Source: Epiperipatus broadwayi
Taxonomy: Eukaryota; Onychophora; Udeonychophora; Euonychophora; Peripatidae
Assembly: GCA_028023455.1 (NCBI GenBank)
Contig: JAQFVV010006274.1
Coordinates: 3,720,001 to 3,784,000 of the forward strand
Length of the DNA stretch: 64,000 nt
Direction: 5' to 3'
Shown here: positions 49,841 through 62,070 of the stretch, one piece after another
Position numbering within the stretch: the first letter of the stretch is position 1
How the letters are laid out: every line of letters begins with the position of its first letter
Notes under the pieces: generated by a model
Databases searched by the model: none
What the model was told of the DNA's origin: nothing
The model's input: the letters and a program-made list of their open reading frames with translations, nothing else
Program-made: the position numbers and the translations under genes

Positions 49841-51912
49841 CTTCAGATTACACATGTTAATTACAATCCCAGCAAGTTCATTTGTGATTAAACTGCAGCT
49901 GATGTTTGGGATAAAACTGGAACAACAGGATTAGAACCATTTGTCACATTTTGAGTGTGATAAAAACAAAACATCCTCTTTGTAAGTTATTACAAATAGG
50001 TACCAATCCACATTCCAAACAGTCAAAGTGAATTTCATGTCTTTGTTTTTTTTTTAGACACACAACATAACGCTTACACATGGGAATGTTATGATGACAA
50101 AGATCTACATGTGTATTGTTTCCATATGATCGCTGTGCCAGATGTGGAAATACATGTGATTTTGGGGAATATTTTATCTTTGTGGGAAAATCCATCAATT
50201 AATATATGGGATAAGGTTTTTCAAAATTGTAGATGAGACAATACAGTCAAATTTTTAGATGACATATAAATGGAATATAAAGTATATGCATTGGAAATTG
50301 CTGTGTCAAAACAATGCCAGAATAGTCACAATGGCCATCGCAGAAATTTTCTGTCCCAATAATATTGGGTTCACTTTTGATTGGCCAAGTCAACACCACC
50401 CATGTACTTGTTATACATTTTTATTGCAGGTGGACATGGAATTATTTATCCTGATCCATTTTTATTTCGTCAGCTAACAACATCATTTCCAGAAGGTGCA
50501 TAAGCATGGACAAAAAATCAAGACCAGTATCTTTATCAATGACAAAATGAGAGTTTCCTCTTTTCATTTTCTTTTTATTGTAAGCTTCGACAATGCTCTG
50601 TAGAATACCTTTTCTTCTTATATTTATTGTTCCACAGAGATATAATTTATTTTTATAAAGTATTTTGGCTAATTCTATACTCGGAAAAAATCTATCACTG
50701 AAAATAATGTGAGCTTGTTTTGCAAGGTGTGGAAGAACTACTGACTTCATAGCATGAGTACCAAGGCATTGAGGAGCATTTGAACTTGGTTCTTTGCCTG
50801 TATACATTTCCATGTGATACACATAAGGATTGTGACTATCAGCACACATCCACTACTTGAAACCTCTCTTTATTGGCTTTAACTTATCGTATTGCTTCAT
50901 AGTATTGTGACCTAAAAATTTTGTGATCACCTCATCAACTGCAATCTCTCTATGCATCTGGTATGCAGCTTTGAAATTTACATTGCATTTTTCTATCACT
51001 GGTTTAATTTTATAGATACAATCAAAATCTTCATTTTCGTTACTCGACATTGTTTCTTTATCATTAAAATGTATACATGATAAAATACTACTAAATCATT
51101 TATATGGTGATATATTTGCAAAATAAGGGTTCCTCATACTAGGATCAGAACTCCAAATGTCCAAAAAAGGCAGACAATTCTCGATCCGTTACATTTACCC
51201 AATTACGCATACATTGGTCTTTAGTGACATATTTATGTGTTTCCTCAACAATTTTTGCATACATTTTTTTATCAAATAATATGTGAAAAAAGTCTAAAAT
51301 AGAATACTCATCTATAATAGAGAACTTCAAACCTGGAGTCTTCCTAAAATTCTCTATGTTTACCTATCCTACATTTATGTTTGGAGGTATATTATTATTA
51401 CTGGGTGAAGGGCCTGATCTACTGCTAACTTTCGGAAGTACATTTTTGTTTTGGTTTTTGTTTTTTGTTTTTTTGCCTTTTGGCTGGTAATGAGGTTTCT
51501 TCCGATGTTGAATCAAAAGATTCTTCTAAATCGCTGTATGCAATGCTATCCTTAGAATCAAAGAGCCTAAAAACAGAGAACTCATCGAAGCTTGTAGAAT
51601 CCGTTTCTGAATCAATTTCTGCTGTTTATTTTACTTATGTGTTTTTTTTTCTGTATAATCTAATAAATTGAGAAAAAAATAATAATAGTTAGCCTTATTC
51701 ATAAAAAATATTAATAAAAAATTCATTTTTTGTCTGAGAAAAATATGCGCATATCTATTGAAAGTGAAAAAAGCACAGAGAATTATGGTATAGATGCATG
51801 CATAGTCCTCTCAGTTTTTCCGCAATTTAAAAACGAAAACAAAATTTAAACGAATCAGCTGCGACACACGAATGATTCGCTATAAAGAATTAAGCTGTTA
51901 AGTAATCTGAAG
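49841..51912 (-). mobile_element. piggyBac-superfamily DNA transposon (inactive), approximate limits
   Basis: A decayed piggyBac transposase on the minus strand is bracketed by inverted motifs: CTTCAGATTAC at 49841-49851 with its complement at 51902-51912, and GCAGCTGAT at 49895-49903 with its complement at 51854-51862. The distance between the outer and inner motif is nearly equal on the two sides (43 and 39 bp), which supports true subterminal inverted repeats. TTAA occurs just inside the outer motif on both sides (49857-49860 and 51898-51901). The exact ends and the TTAA target duplication are not settled. The total, about 2.07 kb, is normal for the superfamily. Confidence 0.75.
49944..51640 (-). 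pseudogene. piggyBac transposase (DDE_Tnp_1_7 type), broken
   Basis: Reading leftward on the minus strand, an acidic N-terminus (IDSETDSTSFDEF, YSDLEESFDS) comes first. Next, in 51145-51330, is FSIIDEYSILDFFHILFD with ELSAFFGHLEF. The catalytic core follows in 50442-51050: REIAVDEVITKF (first Asp), YDKLKPIKRGFK, an in-frame TAG, MCADSHNPYVYHMEMYTGK, FSDRFFPSIELAKIL (second Asp; Arg where Asn is usual) and LCGTINIRRKG. After a frameshift near 50440, PAIKMYNKYMGGVDLANQ (near 50370-50425) carries the third Asp. The C-terminal cysteine-rich end lies at 49944-50160 (RYVVCLKKK...CLECGLVPIC), resembling the piggyBac zinc-binding domain. No Met start is visible: an in-frame TAA precedes the acidic region. 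At least one nonsense codon and several frameshifts inactivate it. Confidence 0.9.
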
Positions 51913-52254
51913 TTTGAAGCATCTAAATAAGTGTTTATTTCTCTGGATAGTTTAGTGCAGTATACTGTAAAATGATGAGCTAAAGTTTCTGGTTTGAAAA
52001 TCATTTTGCCACTTTTGATGCTGAAATGTCATGTGATTTACTGAGAAATTAATCATTCAATTTTTTATTAATGTTTTTTCATTTTTTTATTTGTGTTGAT
52101 ACTTCTTTTAATGTTTACATTTTTAAATGTAGCTTCTGTTTTCAGTTGTCAATAAATATTATTTGCAAATTATGATTGTGGCCTCAGTTACAGTAGTAAA
52201 TTTTCAAACGGTAGTTGATGTCAGTAGTAATTTAGAATGGACTCTCTACCATTT
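51913..52254. other. Spacer between piggyBac and foldback element
   Basis: A+T-rich. No gene or repeat recognised. Confidence 0.4.
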
Positions 52255-55200
52255 TGGTTTCTAGGCGAAGTCCCAAAACCACCACTGACACAACCAAGTG
52301 ATAAAAAATGTGAGATAATACCACCAATTTGTTATAATTAAAGGATTCTAGTTGTTTTGTCCAATGTATTAAAAAATTGTAATTTTCATCAAAAAAATTT
52401 AAAAAAACATAACTTTCATGGAAATAAGTGTAATCATATGATCCAAAAATTACATCAAAAATATTAAGAAATGGCAAAAAAAAAATTAGTCAGTTATGTA
52501 GCCAAAAAAAATTCAAAAATCAATACACTACTGATATTATTTTAGAAGAAAAAATAAAAATTTCAAAATCAATTTTTAGAGTTTAGCAAAGTATTTTAAT
52601 TTACAATCAACAAGCACCATATTTTAAACATTGTCAAAAGTTCATTTACAAGATATATTAAAATGCAAAAAAAAGTGCATAACTAATGAATTCACTTTTG
52701 TAAAAAATGCTTGAAACAAAAGTATTTTAATTTTATAATTAACAAGCATCACATTTTAAATGTCATCAAATGTTCATTTATGAGAGCTATATTAAAATCC
52801 TAAGATAAAATGGTTGAATTAAGAAAAAAAAAAAAGCTTAACTAATGAATTCAATTGCAAAAAAAAATGGCTCAAATGAGAGTATTTTAATTTTACAATT
52901 TAACAAGCATTATCTTTAAATATTAATATAGCCATGTATAATAAATATTAAAATATATCATCAACATGCTAGCCGGTATCCGATTCCACATGAAAGACAA
53001 AAAATTTACTGGAGTTATATTGTTATTCAAAGTAATCTTTGATCTTTAATTTTTTAGAGCTGAAAAAAAAAAATATCCAATTAAAAAATTAAAACAAACT
53101 TTAAAATGATTTTCTTCTTCCATTCCTTATATATTGATTTCTACTTTTACATATCATACTATTTACAACTTCCTTAAACACTTTAACAATACTATTTTTT
53201 ATATGAAAACTTTATTCTAACAGTTTTGACTGTCCTGCAGTCATCATCAGAGCTCTTTACCAGTTAACAGTGAGCATGGGGGGGGGGGGTAAGATTACTT
53301 TCAGGATTGTCTTCATCATATGAGACATTTCAAAGGTTTGATACCTAAATGTAAAACAAAAATAAAGTTTTGTCCATCAAACAAAATAAAGCATGTGTTT
53401 TATTTTTTTTAAATCGCTGTTGTTTATTTGTTAATTGAATTATTTTTTTAATTTGATGTCATTGTTTTGTTTATTACTAATAGTAACAAACACTCGCTAA
53501 TGTTTTTTTGGAAATTTGTTTTTATTTATCTTAATTTTTTTTTTTTTTTTTGAAGGTATAGTAAAATAGCAACCTCTGATCATCATTTTAATTATCTTTT
53601 TATTTAACTTTCTATTTACCTTACAATCTTTATTTCTATCTTTCTAAAATCATCTATTTATACATAACCAGAAGTCATCACTACCATTTTGCATCATTTA
53701 AAAAATAAAAATAATTACCAAATATTAAAATAAAATACTTGTTTTGTACTTCACCTTTGAGTGATAAGTAGGCCATGAATATGGAGACCCAAGTTCTCTG
53801 AAAGTGCTCAGCCATATAATTCTTTGACACATTTTTGTGTAAAGCACAATTTAAAAAATATTAAAATAACATATTTCAAAAAACATTAATAGGTGTTTAT
53901 TAATAATAATAACAAACAAAACAATGCCATTAAATTTAAAAAAACTTAACAGATAAACAACATTTATAGATTTTTTTTAAAAATCCCATTTTAATTTTGT
54001 TTGATGGACAAAACATTGTTATTTCCCGCCCACTTTATATTTAACTATCAAAACTTTGAAATGCCTAGTGATGATGACAATCCTGAAAACAATTTTCTAT
54101 TCCCAACCCACCCCACTTAGGTATTTACAGCTAATATTATATGTACATACTGATCAAAATTAATCAATATAAAGTATAATTATTGTAGGGATTTCAAGCA
54201 TGGGAATGTTTGTATTACTTTATAAGATTTTAAAAAGTGTAATTTTTTAATTGGATTTTTTTTTACTGCTCTGAAAAAATAAGAGGTCAAATGTGTAACC
54301 CAGTGAATTTTTTTTTCTGTCTTCCATGTGAAGTAGTTCACTATTTTGCATGGTGTTGAGATGATGTAAAATCTATTTTAATTTTATGTTGGTTTAGTAA
54401 TTTTTATTTTTTAATCTTAATGTTTTATAGTTTTATTTTTTAATTTTAATATTTATTACATTCATCACTAATAATTAATTCCTCGTAATTAAACATTTGA
54501 TGACATTTAAAATATGATACTGGTTAATTATAAAATTAAAATATTTTTGCTTGAGCCTTTTTTTTTCATAATTGATGTCATTAGTTATACACTTTTTTTT
54601 TGTATTCTGCCACTATATTTTAAATATCTCATAATTGAAATTTTGATAACTTTTAATATATGGTGCTTATTGATTATAAAATTAAAATATTTTGTTTTAA
54701 CTCTTAAAAAAGAATTTTTATTTTTTCATATGATGTAATATCAGTAGTGTTTCAATTTTAATATTTGCAATTTTAGAAAATGTGGATTTATTGTTTTTTT
54801 TGTTAATTGTAATATTAAAATATTTTAATTTCAAGACATTCTTGCTTGTGTTAATTTACGCAATTTTTTTTCGACTGCCATATTATGTTACGCCAACATA
54901 TATTCATGTTTTGCCATTATATTTTTAAAATAAAATATTTTATTATTGTTTTTAATTTTTTATAATGCTAGTAATTTGATGCCTTGATTTTTTTGATCAT
55001 GTGATTGTTCAAATTTTTTGGTCATTTTGTAATTACTAATATTTTTGATATTTGATTTCTAGAGGTATTTGGGGGGGGGGGTGACGCATGTTTACACTAA
55101 TTTTGGGAGAGGTGTTTTCTAACTATTAATATTTTTTATTTTGGTTTCTAGAGTTATTTGATATTTTGGTCACTTGGTTATGTTTATTTCTATGAAAATT

Positions 55201-55363
55201 CTATTTTTTTAAATTTTATAATTTTTTGATGAAAATTGGATTTTTTTTATTTTTTTTTACAAAGTTTGGCCAAAATATATGGAAAGCTTATTAAAAAATT
55301 TACTGGTGTTATCTTACATCCTTTGTTGTGTCAGTAGTGGTTTGGGACTCCCCCTAAAAACCA
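52255..55363. mobile_element. Large foldback (long inverted-repeat) element, ~3.1 kb
   Basis: The two ends are inverted copies: left TGGTTTCTAGGCGAAGTCCC and on through ACCACTGACACAAC; right, read on the other strand, TGGTTTTTAGGGGGAGTCCC and on through ACTACTGACACAAC. Matching continues far inward: AATTTTCATCAAAAAA near 52381 with its partner near 55230; CCAATTAAAAAATT near 53078 with 54244-54257; GACTGTCCTGCAGTCATCATCA near 53230 loosely with the GATGATGACAATCCTG region near 54070; TTTTGTCCATCAAACAAAAT near 53372 with ATTTTGTTTGATGGACAAAA near 53996. Arms are therefore about 1.2-1.5 kb each around a short centre near 53.5-53.9 kb. Each arm contains diverged tandem repeats. No coding frame is visible. 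The structure resembles foldback-type DNA transposons (FB/Galileo-like architecture), but the superfamily is not established. Confidence 0.82.
52590..52935. repeat. Subterminal tandem repeats in the left foldback arm
   Basis: AGTATTTTAATTTTA-type units start near 52590, 52721 and 52881. They share CAAGCA(C/T)...ATTTTAAA, TCAAA(A/T)GTTCATTTA and CTAATGAATTCA. Unit spacing is about 131 and 160 bp. Related inverted units occur in the right arm at about 54500-54690 (GATGACATTTAAAATATGAT and GATAACTTTTAATATATGGT, each followed by ATTATAAAATTAAAATATTT). Confidence 0.7.
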
Positions 55364-58300
55364 GAAGCTAAAAATTATTCTGTGTTTATGAATATGACGC
55401 ATTGGATAGAGATTTATTAAGAACTACCATCTGGCATCTATTGATTACTAAAGCTTTTACTAGGTAGGATAACTGGCAAGAGAAAAATGATTTACTATTT
55501 AACAGCATTATGTAAGCTGGGATCATTTCATGAATTATTGGTTTCTAGTATTATTTAAGCTAATTTCTAGCTTAATTTTTAGTAATAAAAAAAGTGATTG
55601 AAGTTGATAAATGATCGTTATATATAGGGAAAAAGTATTTATAGATAGTTTTGTGATTGTAAAAAGGAATATAGTTGTTAATATTTAAAAAAAAGTTTGT
55701 GTTAAATGAATTTTAGTCAAGTTAAAAAACAAAATAGTGATTCACAAATTATGCAAACTTAATAACAATGTTATTGTTATTTGTGTTAAATGAGATATTA
55801 TTGAGTGATTTAATTGCTTGACTTTGGAAGATGGAAGAGATGGGGAAAAAACTATAACTACATGCAAAATCTTTGTGCATCGATTCTAAACTTAGTGATT
55901 GAATCAAAAACTATATCAGTTTTTGAAATAAATTATTGTCAAGATTATTATTAGCTTAAATTTGGGGGCAATTAAAACTCCAGCATAATATCTATTATTT
56001 ACAGGAGTATTTGTTATACGCTTTTTTTAATTTTTGTATCTAAAACGAAATTATTATTTTTTTAAATAAAATATACGTATTTTTTATTTATTAAATTTTA
56101 TCAGAATCTATTTACCTTATCTAACACACTTCTACACTATCTAGTCTGTTAACTTTTTTCCAACTATAATTTTTAGCATCTTCTCTGCCTTATTTATGGT
56201 TCTAATATTCCATATTCTAATCATACTCTGTAAAACTGAATATTCTATATAGTCAGTCCTCATTCGATTATTGTGTTCAGTCTTTCTTTTGCATTTTTTA
56301 GCACTTCATCTATTTAATATCCTAATTTTGTAACAAAATGTAATGTCATTTTATTTTACAATTATTATTTTTAATTTCAATTACAATTTTTGGTTTATGT
56401 GTTTTTATGATTTTTAATTCTTTCTCATATTTTCTAATTACAGTCTATATCAAAATAATTACAAAATATCTTGAAATAAACAATCACATTAACCATCAAT
56501 AATATGTTTTCATAATTTTGCTATTTATAAAATTATTTTTTATTCTTGATTCTAAGATAGTTTTTAGTATTATTCACAAACAGTTTTATTTTTTTAATAA
56601 GCATTGACCAAAATGTATCTAGATTTAAACCACCAAGTCCAAAATTAGACAAATAGCTATATATAATTAACTGATTATTCTTACTTTCCAATATTTGACT
56701 CAGACTTGGGGAAGAGGGTCAAGCTAATAGTTCATAATATATATTTCAGTGAAACTGATTCACTCAACTAGAAATCACTAACATCAGTTTTTTTTTCAAT
56801 ATATTTGAAACATAAGTGAGATGTTAATTATAAATAAAGTCATGTAAATGAGTAGCAAGAAGTGAAAAGTTAAAAAATGGAGATTATGCTTTTACTTTCA
56901 ATAATAATCTTCACATAAAAACATACAAATTAATAATTTCTAATCTATTAATAAATTATTTAAAAAATTGTATCTATTATAATACTAATTATTGCCTTTT
57001 AAAAAATATATACTCCTATAAAATAAGATTATGTACAATATGTATATAGATTGTGAAATATTTTATGTGTCTGAATTCAGCATATATTGATATTTTAAGA
57101 AACACAATATATCATTGGCAATTTTAAAAGTAACTGCAAATGCAGAATTTGAATATTATTTAAAAAATAATAATAGTCATGTTTAAGCTTAAGCTGCTTA
57201 TAAATATCTATATGAAGTCAATAAACAAAAACAGTTTTTTTCTTGTAAAGAATTGTAATGAATATTTAATCAAATTTTTTTTGGTCAGTGTTCAAATATA
57301 TTAGACTTTTATGTAGCAGCATTTGAAAAATTCTTATAGAATGTTTTCTTTTCATAGTTATAACAAGGTTAAGGCATCTTTTTTAAATAGTCATTAAATT
57401 ATGAAAGTTATATGTCATGATTTTATCTTAATATCATAATTAGAAACCTCAATATATACATAATTAATTTACTTCACAAAGTTGCCATTTTTATACCATA
57501 TTATAAATTTCATATAGGGCCTTCATTCGCATTTTGCATAATTATAATTGAATAATTGTTCTTCAAATAATAAAAGATTTTTTGGCTTCATAATCAGAAG
57601 CTTAATGGACTAAGAAGGTCATAATATAATACAATATTGAATGGTGAAAATAATATATGTGCAAGAAATGTGAATATATAGTACCCATGTTTAATATCAT
57701 CATATATATTGTTATACTAATTAACGTAATGCATTTTATAATTACAGCATACCATAAATGTTTTTTTTTATTTAAAAGAAAGTTGCATTGTGCAAATTAA
57801 ATGATAAATTAGGAATTATCAAAGGCAAAAGAAATATATATATCACTTTCTATTTGAAAATATAGTATAGTATTTGGGACTGCCTTAAGTTTTTAAAATA
57901 AGAAATGGTGATCAATTGAAAGCAAAGCGTACTTTTAAAATTGTGTGAGATTTATTGAAAAAATATACTAAAAATAAAATTTTAAGGAAAGTATTGTGTC
58001 AAGTTTAGTACAAAGACAATATAGTTAAAGTTATAAATCTTTCTTAATGATAAATATCAAAATATTACAAATAATGCAAATTTCAAACTGATGTTAAGCT
58101 GAAATAATTCAATTATAATTTAAAGAATGATATTTGAATACTAGGATGTAACCAAATTATGCTGATAATTATTGTACTCAATTATTGATATTATTTATTT
58201 TTATATTTAGTGAAAATAGATTACTGTTTTTGTATCTTATCAGTCAATTTGATTATTAAAATGGAGCAGGTGTTACTTGATTTTTTTTTATCAAAGTTCA

Positions 58301-59101
58301 ATAATTTTGATTACTATGTCATAATTATAATTATATCTATTAATGATGATTATCTATGTTAGTAAAAGTCATTCTGAACTTGTGTTTATTTACATCAAAA
58401 CACAGGCTATAATTGCAACAATTGTATAAAAATATTGTAGGTTAATGTCATCTTAGTTGATAATTAGTTCAACAAAATGACACTAATTTAAAGTTTTTAA
58501 TTTGAATTTCATTATTATCTAACATTAGTTTATTCAAATCTAGATTATGACAAAAAAAATTATCTTTCTGAAATAAATTTTTGATTATTCAGGAAGAATA
58601 AATTCCGAAATAGACTTTTAATTTCAATGCCATTTTTTTAAATACATATATAATTTTAAAATGTAACTTTTCTTAATTGTTGAATTAAATATTTTCATGG
58701 ATTGTTATTATAATAAAGAATAGAAATAAGGGGAGTATATCCATTTTCTGGCAACAATAAAAGACAAAAAGTTATCTCTGTTTGTTTACATGGATATAAT
58801 TCTTTATTTCTATTCTTTTTCTTAACTGTGTTTATAATAATAAAACAAAATGGAAGCCAATATAATTTATAACAGTGAAAATTTTAAAAAATATTGCCAA
58901 ATTTTCACTATCAGTTATTTAAAAATGTAATGTGTAAGAATTCTTCATTATGTTAACTCTTGGAATTAGTGCTGTTTGTAAGAAGACATTCAGATCTAAT
59001 GTTTTAATGTATTTATTAAAAATTTTTCTATCATAATTTGCATTATTTATATTTTAAAACCATTTCAAATAAAATAAGTTTTAAATGTTTGCTTGTTTAT
59101 A
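55364..59101. other. A+T-rich intergenic DNA
   Basis: About 3.7 kb without a supportable gene. It includes one imperfect inverted repeat at 58715-58818. Confidence 0.5.
58715..58818. repeat. Imperfect hairpin, ~30-bp arms
   Basis: AAAGAATAGAAATAAGG...TATATCCAT at 58715-58744 is mirrored by ATGGATATAATTC...TATTCTTT at 58790-58818. Weaker flanking similarity continues outward (TTGTTATTATAATA near 58703 against TATAATAATAAAACA near 58834). A small MITE is possible. Confidence 0.55.
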
Positions 59102-61169
59102 TTATAACGGTCAGGGAGAAGGTGATCAAAAAGAGTCTTACCATATCTGCACTATGAAGGTGCCACTAGGCCATTTGAACCTAGAAAATTTATAGAGTAG
59201 GCAGATACACGCTGATCCCACTTTATTTTATATTTAGACCGTTAGCCCAAGTCACTAGCTCAGTGGAGATGCAGAGATAAAAATATATAACTTGTTTAAT
59301 TTGTATCTTAAATATAAAAAAAATAAAAGCCACTGCCAGTAATTAACACACAAACAACATTTATTTATGCACATATATAATCATTTTAAAATTTGAGGAA
59401 TAACATTTATTATTTTAGATTTTAATATTCTTTAATTTAAATTATTATTTTAAAATTTTAAATTGTCCACACAGATGAATTTTATATTTATTTTAAGATT
59501 GTCGAGTATGAATAAACTACATAGATTTGCATTTGAAAAGAAAATATTCTATCCTTATTTAACCTTAGGCCAAAAGTTCGCAGTCAAACTGGCGTCAATC
59601 CATCTGATACATTGATGTATTCAATGTAGCATGAAAATATGACAGCACAAAAAATACCGTACTGTCAGGAATGTACATCTGAACAGCATGGTTAGAGAAG
59701 ACAAAAAAAAACCTCCATAGGAAGGGACTGCATCTTCCATCTTACTATCCCATTCCATAGGCAAACAGGGGGTGTGCGGCGTATACTGCGATTCTGCACG
59801 TAGCAAATCTTGTACTACATCTACTAATTACACCAATATATCCAATCCATTGACCTAATTTAACTACGAAACAAATAACCTAAGATTACCCTCCCCTAAT
59901 TAATTAATATAATTTTACAAATCTATATAGCCATTCATGCCCGACTTAAATTTAACATTTATATAATTTCACACAGATGAATTTTATAAAAGTTTTTTTT
60001 TTAATGTTGAGTATAGATTGACTACATAGATTACACGCTCAAAAACATTTCAAAATAAACATAAATGATCAAAATATAAAGTCATTGATGTAATTGCAGA
60101 GGGAATTCACAAGAAACCCAATGGCATTCATCATAAGATGCCGCATTGACACCAATAACTAAAAAGACATCCGAATAAATACATTTTAGATATTCAACGT
60201 AAGATATCATTATTTACCGAATGTCTATATATTTTAATCAAATATGAAAACATAATTAAACGTGAACGAATCCATGCAAGCATCTATGCCCAACTTAAAT
60301 TTAATGCATTTAGTAATTTATACAATATTAATAAAAAAAATGAAAATGGAAATGATTTTTAGCAAACTTAAATATATAAAATTTAAACATTAATTATCAA
60401 TTTGAAAATTTGAAAGTCAGATAAGAGTTCATTTTAAAATTTAGGCTCTGAATCTTAAAAGCTTGAACAAAAGTTCTTGATTATTTTTAAATTTTGTAGT
60501 TTATGTCTTACAGTAGAAGAAATCCTGGTTCCTGCTGCCAATTACCGCGAAGACTTGCATGGAAGACCAGTCCGTTGTTCTGGAGGTGGCTTTAGCTGGT
60601 TCAATCCTGGTATTACAGTTGTTTCATTTTTAAATAAGTGAGAGAGGGTGACAAGTGCGTCTTATCACACCTCTCACAAAATCAAGTTGGAACTCAGGAA
60701 CTGTTTTAATTTGAATTGTTTTCCTTTTATAATGATCCTCTGGATTCAACGAACAAAACGTCACTAATCCTAGTCTCTTTTTTGGTCCGTGCTGAGGCTT
60801 GGTGCTTCCATTGGTCAAGCTAATTCTTTTGTTCTTTTATCTATATCTTTCAACTGACCTTTTTTCTATAAGAGCCCCAAGGGCTAGTTTGCTTTTCAAT
60901 TAATTTATAAAACAATCATTTCCATTTACAAAAATATTTTAGCTTTTTATTATACTTTTATCTAAAAAAGTACGTTCAAATACCTTTTTTTTTTTTTATT
61001 TAAAAAAGAAATAATTTTTAAAGTTTTGCATCTGTGCGAATATATATATATATGGAACAACTCTTTAATTTTTTTTAGCTTTTAGTTTTTAATAAATTTA
61101 TTTTTATTTGCGAACTTAAAGTTTTTATTTTAAATTAATGTAACGGCATATTTATATACCGTTACAATA
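59102..61169 (+). mobile_element. Family-1 repeat, copy C (complete, diverged)
   Basis: Aligns in order with copy B. The left end is TTATAACGGTCAGGG, followed by GAGTCTTACCATATCTG, the B-box-like GGCCATTTGAACCTAG, and CACTAGCTCAGTGGAGATG with a better A-box than copy B. CCACTGCCAGTAATT, GACACCAATAACT and AACTTAAATTTAATGCATTT follow, then GAGCCCCAAGGGCTAG and the right end ATACCGTTACAATA. The right end contains a small palindrome, TAACGGCATATTTATATACCG plus TTA. The middle (60470-60720) is the least similar part. A 62-codon minus-strand frame at 60630-60818 (MTNGSTKPQHGPKKR...) lies in the less similar zone, and whether it is coding is unknown. Confidence 0.7.
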
Positions 61170-62070
61170 TATATAATCTTTAATCAAAAGCACAATGAAT
61201 GTCAATATTTAAAGTGTTTAAAATTTTTAATAAATGCAAAATAAATCATTCAAATTGTATTATTTAATAATAAATTATTAATAAATACTAAATATAATTG
61301 AAGTTTTAAAAAAATATTCTTAGCTGTTATAAAAAAAAAAGTGAAACTAAAACAAATATGCCTGCCAGCTTTTTACTACTTGGTGTCAAAAACAGATTTT
61401 TGACAATTACTCATGTCAATATTTTTATGTGGTTCATTTCTTGAAAAGTGTAACTATAATTTAGTATATATATATATATTTAAGGCTATAACCTTAATAC
61501 TATGCACCTTGAGTGTTCAATTTGCTACTAGAGGGACCTCTGCAAATCTTTACACAAGATTATGATTTTATAAAGATAAGAGCGGCCATTCTTATCTTCA
61601 ACCTACTTTCTAATTATATAGATGAATCTAAGCATTTTGATTTGAGAGTGTGAAGCTGTTAAACTCTTCACTAATTAAGTCCACAATTTCTATTAAACAC
61701 TAATGTTCATGAAATCTTCCAGATTATGATTTAATGTTGAGAACTTGTAGTTAGAAATATTTTGAAACAATGTAAAGGTTTTTCATAATGAATGCACCAA
61801 TTGCAAATAAACTGGTAGTGTTACCAGAGTCCACTGTTATTTTTGCATTTTTAACTTGGAAGAATACTTAAATTTTTTTTTCTTGGAGTAAAGGCTGTAA
61901 GGATTAAAGAAAATGACCTTTTTTCTGAATATGGTTTCAAATCTAAGTATAAAATTATTAAACAGCAAAACATACAAGGGGAAAAATCAAGAATTCATTT
62001 AATAAGCTGTTCTTTATATATATATAATTTTTGCTTTTATAAAAAAAATATATAAAAGTAACTATAATGT
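61170..62070. other. A+T-rich spacer
   Basis: No gene seen. AT runs lie near 61462 and 62015. It ends at the truncation point of RTE copy 2. Confidence 0.5.

Noticed and set aside
50259-50477. 72-codon plus-strand frame
   Set aside because: It is antisense to the transposase segment carrying MGGVDLA.
51465-51671. 68-codon plus-strand serine-rich frame
   Set aside because: It is the antisense of the acidic N-terminus of the piggyBac transposase.
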